DNA of 64,000 nt, from positions 3,410,001-3,474,000 of the forward strand of contig NC_013739.1 in assembly GCF_000025265.1 (NCBI RefSeq). Direction: 5' to 3'. The notes beneath the pieces were generated by a model that was not told the DNA's origin, did not search any database, and was given only the letters and a program-made list of their open reading frames with translations. This DNA is from Conexibacter woesei DSM 14684. Lineage in GTDB: Bacteria; Actinomycetota; Thermoleophilia; Solirubrobacterales; Solirubrobacteraceae. Positions 10,527 to 21,029 of this stretch are shown here, piece by piece (the first letter of the stretch is position 1; the number at the start of each line of letters is the position of its first letter). The position numbers and the translations under genes are program-made.

Positions 10527-12889
10527 GCGCCACCGCGACCCCGCCGCAGGCGCCGCCGCCCGGGCGACCGGGGCACGGCGCGCGGCTCGCCCCGCCGCCG
10601 GAGGGGCGCAGGCGCGCCGCCGATCCGGCCCGGCAGGCGCGACCCCTGCTCTCGCCGCCGGTCGCCCGGCTCGTCACGCTGACCGCGCTCGCCGCCTACG
10701 CGGCGCTGCGCTGGGGGACGCTGGTCGAGCCGTACGGCGGCGGGCGGATGCTCCTGCTGCTGGCGTTCGCGCTCGCCGCCGGCACGGCGGTCGGGCAGCT
10801 CGCGCGGCTGCCGCCGCTCGCGCAGGCGCCCGCGGCGCTCGTCGTCGTCGTGGCGTGGGCGGCCCTGAGCGCGCTGGCCGCGGGCGTCAGCGCGTCGCTG
10901 GTGCTCGACCCCGCCCACTGGGACGACCTCGCGGCCGGGATGCGGCAGGGGATCGAGCAGCTCCCGCGCGTGCTCGTGCCGTACAGCCAGCCCGACGTCT
11001 GGCCGCGGATCGCGATCCTGCTCGGCGGCGCGCTGCTGCTCGCGCTCGGCTGCGTGATCGCGCTCGGGGTGGGCCGGCCGGGCGGGGCCCGGTTCGGCCT
11101 CTCGTTCCGCGACGGCGAGCCGTTCGGCGGCGGGATCGCGCTGCGGCTGGCGGCGGCAACGCCGTTGATCGCGGCCTCGATCGTCCCCGCCGCGATCATG
11201 GAGCCGGACGCTCCGGCGCTCCTCGGCGTGGTCCTGTTCGCCCTGCTCGCCGCGTTTCTGTGGCTGGAGCGGCTGCCGCGCGCGTACGCGCCGGCGGCGA
11301 CCGTGCTGCTGCTCGTCGCGGGGCTCGGCGGCGTCGTCGCGACGCCGTGGCTCGACCGCGAGGAGCCGTGGGTCGACGCGCAGGCGCTCGTCGAGGACCT
11401 CGACACGCCCGATCCCGCGCGCTTCGACTGGTCGCAGTCGTACGGCCCGCTCGACTGGCCGCGCGACGGGCGCGAGGTGCTGCGCGTCCAGTCCAGACGC
11501 GAGGCGTACTGGAAGGCGCAGAACCTCGACGGCTTCGACGGCGTGCGCTGGACGCGGTCCGGGCCGCCGACGCCGGTGAGACCGGACGGCGAGGTCCCGC
11601 GCGAGGCGCTGGTGCGGCGCGGCTGGCGCACCGACGTGCACGTCACGCTGCGGTCGTTCTCGACCTCCGAGGTGGTCGGCGCCGGCACGACGCTCGGGAT
11701 CCAGCGCGAGCCGACGACCTTCTCGCCCGGCATCAGCCCCGGCACGTGGACGTCGGACGAGCCGCTCGAGCCCGGCGACGGCTACATCGCGCAGACGATC
11801 GTCCCGCGCCCGCGACCGACCGAGCTGCAAGGCGCAGGGACCGACTACCCCGGCTGGATCGACCGCTACCTGTTGGTCGGCCTGCCGCAGCAGGACGAGT
11901 TCGCGCCTGCCCGCTGGGCGCCGGGCGGCGGCGTCGCGGCGCCGACGCCGTTCGGATCCCCGCGGACCGCGTTCACCGACGCCAACGACGCGCGGCTCGC
12001 GAGCAGCCCGTACGGGCCGGCGGCCGCGCTCGCGGCGCAGCTCGCCGCCGGCCAGCCGACACCGTACGCCTACGTGCAGGCCGTGCTCGCCTACCTGCGC
12101 GGGGACGAGTTCCGCTACGACGAGAACCCGCCGCGCCGCTCGCTGCCGCTCGACGCGTTCCTGTTCCGCGACAGAATCGGCTACTGCCAGCAGTTCGCGG
12201 GCGCGGCGGCGCTGCTGCTGCGGCTCGGTGGCGTGCCGACGCGCGTCGCCGCCGGCTTCACGAGCGGCTCGCGCGACGGCGCGCGCGACGAGTGGGTCGT
12301 GCGCGACTACGACGCCCACGCGTGGGTCGAGGTCTGGTTCCCGCGGATCGGCTGGGTCAGATTCGACCCGACCCCGTCGACCGCGCCCGCGCTCTCCGGC
12401 CAGGCGCCGGAGACGCCCGCGCCGAGAAGCGCGGTCGCGCCGTCGCTGCCGAGAGCGCCGCGGAGAGACAGCGGCGTCGCGCCGAGAGCGGCGGCGCCGG
12501 CGCAGCGCGAGGACGGTTCGTCGCTGCCGCTCGCGCTGCTGGCGCTCGGCGGCGCGATCGTGCTGGGCGGCGGCGGCCTGCTGCTGCGGCGGGCGCTGCG
12601 ACCGCCGGTCGGCGCCGACGCGCTGCTCGCCGAGCTGCGGCGGGCATTGCGGCGCACCGGGCGGCCGCCGTCGCCGCGCACGACGCTGGCGGAGCTGGAG
12701 CAGCGCTTCCACGACTCGCCGGACGCGGCCGCCTACCTGCGCGCGATCCGGCTGGCGCGCTTCGGCGGCGAGGAGCCGGAGGTCACCGCGCGCCAGCGGC
12801 GGGCGCTGCGCAACGAGCTGGCGCGCGGCCTCGGCCTCGGCGGCCGTCTGCGCGCCCTCTTCGCGCTGCCGCCGCGCTCCGGCCGCTGA
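10523..12889 (+). CDS. Membrane transglutaminase-like protein (TgpA / DUF3488 type)
   Basis: 788 residues. The N-terminal third has about six hydrophobic segments (residues ~48-280), then an extracytoplasmic region. The transglutaminase-like core has Cys near 555 in RIGYCQQFAGAAALLLR, His near 599 in YDAHAWVEVW and Asp near 616 in VRFDPTPS, the full Cys-His-Asp triad. A Pro/Ala-rich linker and one more membrane helix (~675-695) precede a basic C-terminal region. With MoxR and DUF58 upstream it probably forms a surface-associated system. The substrate is unknown. GTG start in a 4-base overlap. Confidence 0.88.
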   Translation: MSATATPPQAPPPGRPGHGARLAPPPEGRRRAADPARQARPLLSPPVARLVTLTALAAYAALRWGTLVEPYGGGRMLLLLAFALAAGTAVGQLARLPPLAQAPAALVVVVAWAALSALAAGVSASLVLDPAHWDDLAAGMRQGIEQLPRVLVPYSQPDVWPRIAILLGGALLLALGCVIALGVGRPGGARFGLSFRDGEPFGGGIALRLAAATPLIAASIVPAAIMEPDAPALLGVVLFALLAAFLWLERLPRAYAPAATVLLLVAGLGGVVATPWLDREEPWVDAQALVEDLDTPDPARFDWSQSYGPLDWPRDGREVLRVQSRREAYWKAQNLDGFDGVRWTRSGPPTPVRPDGEVPREALVRRGWRTDVHVTLRSFSTSEVVGAGTTLGIQREPTTFSPGISPGTWTSDEPLEPGDGYIAQTIVPRPRPTELQGAGTDYPGWIDRYLLVGLPQQDEFAPARWAPGGGVAAPTPFGSPRTAFTDANDARLASSPYGPAAALAAQLAAGQPTPYAYVQAVLAYLRGDEFRYDENPPRRSLPLDAFLFRDRIGYCQQFAGAAALLLRLGGVPTRVAAGFTSGSRDGARDEWVVRDYDAHAWVEVWFPRIGWVRFDPTPSTAPALSGQAPETPAPRSAVAPSLPRAPRRDSGVAPRAAAPAQREDGSSLPLALLALGGAIVLGGGGLLLRRALRPPVGADALLAELRRALRRTGRPPSPRTTLAELEQRFHDSPDAAAYLRAIRLARFGGEEPEVTARQRRALRNELARGLGLGGRLRALFALPPRSGR

Positions 12890-12916
12890 GCCGGCGGGGC
12901 CAGCCGATGGCACGCC

Positions 12917-12922
12917 TACACT
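12917..12922 (+). promoter_or_regulatory. -10 box, leaderless type, for the TPR gene
   Basis: TACACT ends 6 bases before the ATG at 12929. There is no Shine-Dalgarno sequence, so a leaderless transcript is likely. Confidence 0.45.
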
Positions 12923-12928
12923 GAACCG

Positions 12929-13294
12929 ATGGCCGACGTCCACCAGCTCTACGTGCGCGGGACCGCGCTGCTCGAGGCGGGCGACTTCCACCAGGCCGCC
13001 GTGCCGCTGCGCCAGGCGCGCGACCAGGCGCCGGACAAGTCCTCGGTGCGCGAGGCGCTCGGTCGGGCGCTGTTCCACGCGCAGCAGTACGAGGAGGCAG
13101 CCGCCGAGTTCGCCGCCGTCGTCGAGCACGCGCCGACGAACGACTACGCGCTCTTCTGCCTCGGCCGTTCGCTGCAGCAGCTCGGCCGCCACGCCGACTC
13201 GCTGCCGCCGCTCGCGCAGGCCGCCGGTCTGCGTCCTGACAGGCGCGACTACCGCACGTATCGCGACCGCGCCCGCGCCGCCTGCAGTCGCTGA
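12929..13294 (+). CDS. Tetratricopeptide repeat protein
   Basis: 121 residues with three TPR-like helix pairs: YVRGTALLEAGDFHQAAVPL, ALGRALFHAQQYEEAAAEF and CLGRSLQQLGRHADSLPPL, each with the small/aromatic pattern of TPR helices. No signal peptide or enzyme motif. TPR proteins mediate protein contacts; the partner is unknown. The gene has its own -10 box and ends exactly where the convergent ATPase gene ends (stop codons abut at 13294/13295). Confidence 0.85.
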   Translation: MADVHQLYVRGTALLEAGDFHQAAVPLRQARDQAPDKSSVREALGRALFHAQQYEEAAAEFAAVVEHAPTNDYALFCLGRSLQQLGRHADSLPPLAQAAGLRPDRRDYRTYRDRARAACSR

Positions 13295-14053
13295 TCAGCT
13301 CGCGTCCAGCAGCCGCCGGACGAACGCGTCCGGCGCCGCCAGAAAGGCGCGCGTGAGCTGCACCGGCGCCGCGTCGTCGTAGGCGACCTGCTCGATGCCG
13401 TCGGCCGACAGCTCGTAGATCGTCGCGCCCGGGTAGGCGAGCAGCACGGGGGAGTGGGTCGCGACGACGAACTGCGCGCCGTCGCTCACCAGCTCGTGCA
13501 TCCGCCGCAGCAGCGTGAGGCAGTTCTGCGCCGACAGCGCTGCCTCCGGCTCGTCGAGCAGGTAGAGGCCGTCGGGCCCGAAGCGGTTGAGCACGACGGC
13601 GAGGAACGACTCGCCGTGCGACTGGTCGTGCAGGGAGCGGCCGCCGTAGGCGTCGAGCGCGCCGCTCCCAAACGGCTCTGCGCGCATGCCTTCCAGGTAC
13701 GTCGCGGCGTTGAAGAGGCTCTCCGCGCGCAGGAAGAAGTCGGTCCGCGGCCGGCGGATCCCGCGCGCGAGCCGCAGCGCGTCGCCGAGGCCGCCCTCCT
13801 GCTCGCGCGTGGAGAAGGCGAAGTTCGACGAGCCGCCCTCGACGTTCATGCCGGCGGCGCCGGCGAGCGCCTCGATCAGCGTCGACTTGCCGCTGCCGTT
13901 CTCGCCGACGAGGAACGTCACGGCAGGATCGAGCGCGAGCGTCTCGGCGGCCAGCGCCTCGACGACCGGCAGCGTCCACGGATGCCCGCTCCGCTCCGGC
14001 TCGCCGTCGCCCGGCGGCCGCAGCGAGACCGAGTGCAGGAAGGCGGTGTTCAC
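13295..14053 (-). CDS. Predicted AAA / ABC-type ATPase
   Basis: 252 residues. Walker A GENGSGKSTLIEAL (about residue 48), a signature-like HGESFLAVV, Walker B GLYLLDEPEAALS, and a downstream QFVVATHSPVLLA switch His. This is the short RecF/SMC-like predicted ATPase family, without membrane segments or a coiled-coil arm. The cellular role is unknown. The GTG start (complement of 14051-14053) overlaps the stop of the upstream YbjN-like gene by 4 bases, so the pair is an operon. Further upstream open sequence in this frame is a shadow. Confidence 0.85.
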   Translation of the reverse strand: MNTAFLHSVSLRPPGDGEPERSGHPWTLPVVEALAAETLALDPAVTFLVGENGSGKSTLIEALAGAAGMNVEGGSSNFAFSTREQEGGLGDALRLARGIRRPRTDFFLRAESLFNAATYLEGMRAEPFGSGALDAYGGRSLHDQSHGESFLAVVLNRFGPDGLYLLDEPEAALSAQNCLTLLRRMHELVSDGAQFVVATHSPVLLAYPGATIYELSADGIEQVAYDDAAPVQLTRAFLAAPDAFVRRLLDAS

Positions 14054-14430
14054 TCCGGCGCGGGCCCGGCGGCCTGACGCGCCTGCGTCGCGCTCAGCAC
14101 CAGCAGGCCGAGGAAGCGGTCGAGCTGGACGGGGTCGACGGCGACGAGCTGCATGTCGCCCTGGATCCAGACCTCGCCGTCGTTGGTGTGCGAGAAGCGC
14201 ACGTACGGGATCTGGCGGTTCCAGCGCAGGAGGTCGTGCGGGTCGATCCGGTCGGGGCCGATCACGTGCGCCTGGGCGCGCAGCATCCCGTCGCGGATCG
14301 CGACGCCGACGTCCAGCGGCCAGCCGGCCGCGTCGACCGTCACGCCCCACTCGGCGAAGGCCAGCTGACGCGTCTCGCCGTCGAGCTCGGCGATGAACGT
14401 GTCGACGATCGTGCGGGGGTCGGCAGTCAT
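14050..14430 (-). CDS. YbjN-like (type III secretion chaperone-fold) small protein
   Basis: 126 residues. The pattern of short strands and helices (AFAEWGVTVDAAGWPLDVGVAIRDG, then WNRQIPYVRFSHTNDGEVWIQGDM and a final helix LDRFLGLLVLSATQA) resembles YbjN / T3SS chaperone-like proteins common in actinobacteria. This is a fold-level guess. The ATG at 14430 starts MTADPRTIVDTFIAEL; a TATCGT box lies 10 bases upstream on the minus strand. It is translationally coupled to the downstream ATPase by a GTGA overlap. Confidence 0.65.
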   Translation of the reverse strand: MTADPRTIVDTFIAELDGETRQLAFAEWGVTVDAAGWPLDVGVAIRDGMLRAQAHVIGPDRIDPHDLLRWNRQIPYVRFSHTNDGEVWIQGDMQLVAVDPVQLDRFLGLLVLSATQARQAAGPAPE

Positions 14431-14508
14431 CGAGGCCGACACGATACGCATCGCGCGCAAAGGCATGTGCAATGCAGCGGATTCGCGACTCCTCAGACGC
14501 GTCGGTGC

Positions 14509-14514
14509 TAACCT
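14509..14514 (+). promoter_or_regulatory. Possible -10 box for the rimP-nusA-infB operon
   Basis: TAACCT at 14509-14514 is the best -10 candidate upstream of the leader; the -35 is weak. A start near 14521 would put both leader hairpins in the transcript. Confidence 0.35.
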
Positions 14515-14531
14515 GGGCGCACAGCTTTCTG

Positions 14532-14586
14532 CGCCGGGGCATCCCCGGCGGCCGTTCCGAAAGTGGGCGCTCGCCCACTTTTTTTT
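14532..14586 (+). terminator. Leader hairpin plus intrinsic terminator (attenuator) before rimP
   Basis: Two stems lie between the promoter region and rimP. CGCCGGGG (14532-14539) / CCCCGGCG (14543-14550) has a 3-base loop. AAGTGGGC (14561-14568) / GCCCACTT (14573-14580) has a GCTC loop and runs straight into a T tract (to 14586). The second is a textbook rho-independent terminator on the plus strand, yet no plus-strand gene precedes it, so it should act as a leader attenuator. The rimP ribosome site AGGAGGTG (14590-14597) begins 4 bases after the T run. Confidence 0.75.
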
Positions 14587-14605
14587 ATGAGGAGGTGAAC
14601 ACGCG

Positions 14606-15025
14606 GTGAGCAGAATCCAAGAGCAGATCGAGACGACGCTGAGCAAGACGGAGCCTGAGGTCGAGGTCCTTCTCGCCGAGGTCCTCGGCGGGACCACCGT
14701 GCGCCTGTTCATCGATCATCCGGACGGCGTCTCGCTCGAGCTCTGCGAGCGCGTCACGCACCATCTCGCCGGCATACGCGAGCGCTACGGGCTCGAGGTC
14801 TCCTCGCCCGGCAGCGAGCGTCCGCTGACCAAGCCGGCCCACTTCCGTCGCTACCTCGGCCAGCGCGCACGCGTCCGCACCCGCGGCGCGCACGGCGGCC
14901 AGGGCTCGTTCACCGGCGAGCTCGTCGGCGCGAACGAGTCTGAGGTCACGATCGCCGCCGAAACAGGCGTCGTGGCGATTCCCTACACCGAGATCAAACG
15001 GTCCAACCTCGTCCCAGGAGAGTAA
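14606..15025 (+). CDS. rimP: Ribosome maturation factor RimP
   Basis: 139 residues, needed for 30S subunit maturation. Family features: an N-terminal alpha/beta half (VRLFIDHPDGVSLELCERVTHHLAG), the link LEVSSPGSERPLTKPAHFRRYLG, and the SH3-like C-terminal half ending IPYTEIKRSNLVP. The GTG start is set by a perfect AGGAGGTG site 8 bases upstream, one of the strongest in this window. nusA follows after 5 bases. Its expression is likely governed by the leader terminator. Confidence 0.95.
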   Translation: MSRIQEQIETTLSKTEPEVEVLLAEVLGGTTVRLFIDHPDGVSLELCERVTHHLAGIRERYGLEVSSPGSERPLTKPAHFRRYLGQRARVRTRGAHGGQGSFTGELVGANESEVTIAAETGVVAIPYTEIKRSNLVPGE

Positions 15026-15030
15026 GCAGC

Positions 15031-16542
15031 ATGTCGAAAGAGATCCTGGATGCCGTCCGTGGCCTCGCGGCCGAGAAGAACATCTCGAGCGAGAAGCTCA
15101 TGGTGGCCCTCGAGGACGCCCTCCTGTCCGCGTACAAGAAGCAGCCCGGCGCGGCGCCCTACGCACAGGTCGAGATGGACCGTGAGCTCGGCGACTTCAC
15201 AGTCTGGGAGCTGAAGATCCCCGAGGACCTCGAGGATCAGCTGATCACCGAGCAGGAAGAGATCATCGCGGCCGAGTTCTCGGGCGTCGACCCGGAGACG
15301 GGCGAGGCGCGCGAGCTGCCCGAGCCCGAGCTCGACTTCGAGAAGCTCGCCGAGTACGAGGACCAGATCGAGCGCGTCGACGTGACGCCCGAGGACTTCG
15401 GCCGGATCGCCGCGCAGACGGCGAAGCAGGTCATCCTCCAGCGCATCCGCGAAGCCGAGCGGGACATGATGTTCGAGGAGTACCGCGACCGCGTCGGTGA
15501 GCTGATCACCGGCATCGTCCAGCAGTCCGACTCCCGCTACACCCTCGTGCAGCTGCGCGAGCGTGTCGAGGCGCTGCTGCCGAAGTCCGAGCAGGTCGAC
15601 GGCGAGCGCTACGACCACTCGCAGCGGATCAAGGCCGTGATCAAGGACGTCTCCGCCTCGACCAAGGGGCCGAGCATCATCGTCTCCCGCCGCGATCCGG
15701 AGCTGATCAAGGCGCTGTTCGAGCTCGAGGTGCCCGAGATCGCCGACGGCCTGGTGGAGATCACCAACGTCGCCCGCGAGCCCGGCTACCGCTCGAAGAT
15801 CGCCGTCGTCTCGCACGCCGACGGCGTCGACCCGGTCGGCGCCTGCGTCGGCCCGCGCGGCTCGCGCGTGCGGATGGTCGTCTCCGAGCTGCGCGGCGAG
15901 AAGATCGACATCATCCCGTACAACGACGAGCCCGCCCGCTTCGTCGCGAAGGCGCTCTCGCCGGCCCGCGTGCGCGAGGTGCTCGTCGACGACGACGGCA
16001 AGCAGGCGACGGTGATCGTCCCCGACGATCAGCTGTCGCTCGCGATCGGCCGCGAGGGCCAGAACGCCCGCCTCGCCGCCCGCCTGACCGGCTGGCGGAT
16101 CGACATCCGCTCCGAGACCGAGTTCGCCTCCGAGGAGGCCGAGGGCGGCTACGAGGAGGAAGAGGTCCAGGGCGGCCGCTGCGCGGCGATCACCCTCAAC
16201 GGCCGTCGCTGCCCGAACGCGGCGCTGCCGGGCTCGCGCTACTGCGGCCTGGAGACCCACCAGGCGCTCTCCGAGATCGACAGCGACGAGGTCGCCGCGC
16301 TCTCCGGCGGCGGCACCGCGGTCGCCGACGACGAGAGCGAGCTGGAGGCCGAGGAGGGCATCGAGGCCGAGGACGGCGTCGAGGTCGAGGTCGAGGAGTT
16401 CGACGAGACCGAGGCCGCGTCCGAGGAGGACGTCGAGGCGGAGGCGGACGTCGCGCCGGAAGGCGAGGCGGATGCCGAGCCGGAGCAGGAGGCCGGCGAG
16501 GAGGCGGCGGGCGGGGAGCCCGCGGAGGAGACCGCCTCATAA
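15031..16542 (+). CDS. nusA: Transcription factor NusA with an extra C-terminal Cys/His module and acidic tail
   Basis: 503 residues. Regions in order: N-terminal RNA polymerase-binding domain (1-~140), S1 (~150-220), KH1 and KH2 (GPRGSRVRMVVSELRGEKI; LAIGREGQNARLAARLTGW, ending near 365). Beyond the usual actinobacterial end is CAAITLNGRRCPNAALPGSR followed by YCGLETH (about 386-413), a C-x9-C-x10-C-x3-H spacing that could bind zinc. A ~90-residue Glu/Asp-rich tail follows. The tail replaces neither KH domain. ATG start with a GGAGAG site; ylxR overlaps the stop. Confidence 0.93.
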   Translation: MSKEILDAVRGLAAEKNISSEKLMVALEDALLSAYKKQPGAAPYAQVEMDRELGDFTVWELKIPEDLEDQLITEQEEIIAAEFSGVDPETGEARELPEPELDFEKLAEYEDQIERVDVTPEDFGRIAAQTAKQVILQRIREAERDMMFEEYRDRVGELITGIVQQSDSRYTLVQLRERVEALLPKSEQVDGERYDHSQRIKAVIKDVSASTKGPSIIVSRRDPELIKALFELEVPEIADGLVEITNVAREPGYRSKIAVVSHADGVDPVGACVGPRGSRVRMVVSELRGEKIDIIPYNDEPARFVAKALSPARVREVLVDDDGKQATVIVPDDQLSLAIGREGQNARLAARLTGWRIDIRSETEFASEEAEGGYEEEEVQGGRCAAITLNGRRCPNAALPGSRYCGLETHQALSEIDSDEVAALSGGGTAVADDESELEAEEGIEAEDGVEVEVEEFDETEAASEEDVEAEADVAPEGEADAEPEQEAGEEAAGGEPAEETAS

Positions 16543-16837
16543 CGCGCAGCGAGACGAGCACCGCCGCGGGCAAGCCCCGCGGTCGGCGCTGTGTCGGCTG
16601 CGGCCGCACGGCGCCGAGAGGCTCGCTCCAGCGCTGGGTCGCGATCGACGGGGTGGTCGTCGCCGATCCAGAGGGCCGGCTCCCAGGACGAGGGGCCTAC
16701 ACCTGCCGCGCACAGGACTGCTTCGAGCGGGCGCGCACGCGCGGCGGCTTCAACCGCGCCTTCCGACGAGCGGTGCAGGCGCCTCCAACGGCGGCCGCAC
16801 AGCTCGATTCCTCAGAGAACGTACACTTGGATACTGC

Positions 16838-16841
<4 letters not shown>
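16539..16841 (+). CDS. ylxR: YlxR-family (DUF448) RNA-binding protein, no canonical start codon
   Basis: About 100 residues of the YlxR family, usual between nusA and infB. Conserved residues are all present: RRCVGCGRTAPRGSLQRWV, then DPEGRLPGRGAYTCRAQDCFERA. In this frame there is no ATG, GTG or TTG before the conserved Cys motif. The first GTG (16653) lies beyond it and would delete half the domain. I place the start tentatively at ATA 16539, which overlaps the nusA stop as ATAA, by analogy with ATGA junctions. The TGA overlaps the infB ATG. The protein call is firm; the start is not. Confidence 0.72.
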
Positions 16842-19285
<2,444 letters not shown>

Positions 19286-19286
19286 G

Positions 19287-19604
19287 ATGGCCGGCGGCTT
19301 CGTCGCCGTGCTGGTGATCGACGCGCACTTCCCCGACGCGGGAAGCCTGAAGGGCAAGCGCAAGGAGCTGTCGTCGCTGAAGGCGCAGCTCCACCAGCGC
19401 CTCGGCTGCGCGGTGGCGGAGACCGGCCATCAGGACCTCTGGCAGCGAGCTGAGCTGACGGTCGCGCTGACCAGCGGCTCGCTGCCGGCGCTCGACGCCG
19501 CTGCCGACAGGGTGCAGCGGTGGCTGGACGAGCGGATGCCGCAGGGCGTCCGCGTCGACCGCCACGTCGTCTCGATCGAAGATCTGTGGAGCATTGACCA
19601 GTGA
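19287..19604 (+). CDS. DUF503 (YlxP-like) protein
   Basis: 105 residues. DUF503 proteins are small ferredoxin-like-fold proteins found between infB and rbfA; YlxP has been linked to ribosome assembly. Visible are VAVLVIDAHFPDAGSLKGKRKELSSLKAQLHQRLGCAVAE and the closing VVSIEDLW. The ATG lies 1 base after the infB stop, so co-expression is certain. Confidence 0.9.
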   Translation: MAGGFVAVLVIDAHFPDAGSLKGKRKELSSLKAQLHQRLGCAVAETGHQDLWQRAELTVALTSGSLPALDAAADRVQRWLDERMPQGVRVDRHVVSIEDLWSIDQ

Positions 19605-19641
19605 AGAAGCGATTTAGCGCAGATTCGGAGCGGCGGATAGG

Positions 19642-20022
19642 ATGAGCGGCAGCCGTATGCGTCGTGTCGACGAGGCCGTCCGTGCCGTGCTCAGCGACGC
19701 GATCACGCAGGACCTCAAGGATCCGCGCGTCGGATTCGTCACCGTGACCGCCGTGAGAACAAGCTCAGACCTCCGCCACGCCCGCGTCTACGTCAGCGTC
19801 CTCGGCGACGAGGAGACCCGCGCGGAATGCCTCGCGGGGCTGCGCTCGGCGACCGGCTACCTGCAGCGGCTCGTCGCGCGCGAGGTGCGGATGAAGTACA
19901 CGCCCGAGATCGTCTTCGCCTACGACGACTCGATCGACAGAGGCATGCGGATCACCGAGATCTTGAGAGACGCGCCCGCGCCGGCCCGTGAGGACGGCGG
20001 CGACCGCGAGGCGGACGCGTGA
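19642..20022 (+). CDS. rbfA: Ribosome-binding factor A
   Basis: 126-residue 30S maturation factor of KH-like fold. Motifs: RMRRVDEAVRAVLSDAITQDLKDPRVG, DLRHARVYVSVLG and the final FAYDDSIDRGMRITEIL. A GGATAGG ribosome site stands just before the ATG. The stop overlaps the next gene by GTGA. Confidence 0.96.
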   Translation: MSGSRMRRVDEAVRAVLSDAITQDLKDPRVGFVTVTAVRTSSDLRHARVYVSVLGDEETRAECLAGLRSATGYLQRLVAREVRMKYTPEIVFAYDDSIDRGMRITEILRDAPAPAREDGGDREADA

Positions 20023-21023
20023 CCGGGACCGGCACGAACGGGAAGCGCGCGACGCGCTCCCAGGTGCTCGACGAGATCCGCGGGGCCGAGAAGTTCCTGC
20101 TCGGCACGCACGAGCACCCGGACGGCGACGCGCTCGGCTCGCTCGTCGCGATGCACCAGATCCTCGTCTCGGCCGGCAAGGACTCGATCATGTTCATGGA
20201 CGCGGACGAGTTCCCGCTGCCGTACGAGTACCGCTTCTTCTCGCTCGACGGCCTCGTCAGCGTCCCGCCGCCGGACATCGAGCAGCGCACGATCGTCCTG
20301 CTCGACTGCGGCAACATCGACCGCAACCCGGCCGACGCCCTGAAGTTCGAGGGCGCGCACATCCTCAACGTCGACCACCACCATGACAACACGCACTTCG
20401 GGACGGTCAACCACGTCGTGCCGGAGGCGTCGTGCACGGCCGAGATCGTGTGGGACCTGATGCGCGGCCTCGGCGTCCAGCCGACGACGTCGATCGCCGA
20501 GGCGCTGTACGTCGGCCTCGTCACCGACACCGGCAAGTTCATGTACGAGAACACCGGCACGCGCGCCCACGTGATGGCGGCCGAGCTGATCGACGCCGGC
20601 GTCGACGTCCACGACATCTACCGCCGGATATACGAGGGCATCCCGTACGGCAAGCTGGCGCTGCTCGCGCGCGGCCTCTCCAACGTCGAGCGCTACGACG
20701 GCGGCCGCCTCACGCTCACGCGCCTGACCGCCGAGGACTACCGCGAGACGGGCGCGGAGGAGAACTACTCCGAGGGCGTCATCGACCACCTCCGCTCGGT
20801 CGAGGGGACGGCGGTCGCCGCGATGGTGCGCGACCGCCTCGGGCCCGGTCAGGAAGGGCTCAGAAAGGTCTCGCTGCGCGCCAGCGACGACCGCGTCGAC
20901 GTCTCCGCGATCGCCCGCGCCCAAGGCGGCGGCGGCCACCGCCAGGCGGCCGGCTTCTCGACCGCGCTGTCGTGGGACGAGCTGGTCGGGTTTCTGCGCG
21001 ACCAGGTCGAGCAGCAGCTCTAG
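20019..21023 (+). CDS. nrnA: DHH-family oligoribonuclease / 3'-phosphoadenosine 5'-phosphate phosphatase (NrnA-like)
   Basis: 334 residues. DHH phosphoesterase metal motifs are present: EHPDGDALGS (about residue 32), LLDCGN, VDHHHDN and GLVTDTGKF, followed by the DHHA1 domain ending GGGGHRQAAGF. NrnA-type proteins degrade nanoRNAs to mononucleotides and can dephosphorylate pAp. Placement between rbfA and truB is the usual one. GTG start in a 4-base overlap with rbfA; truB begins 6 bases after the stop. Confidence 0.93.
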   Translation: MTGTGTNGKRATRSQVLDEIRGAEKFLLGTHEHPDGDALGSLVAMHQILVSAGKDSIMFMDADEFPLPYEYRFFSLDGLVSVPPPDIEQRTIVLLDCGNIDRNPADALKFEGAHILNVDHHHDNTHFGTVNHVVPEASCTAEIVWDLMRGLGVQPTTSIAEALYVGLVTDTGKFMYENTGTRAHVMAAELIDAGVDVHDIYRRIYEGIPYGKLALLARGLSNVERYDGGRLTLTRLTAEDYRETGAEENYSEGVIDHLRSVEGTAVAAMVRDRLGPGQEGLRKVSLRASDDRVDVSAIARAQGGGGHRQAAGFSTALSWDELVGFLRDQVEQQL

Positions 21024-21029
21024 GCGCCC

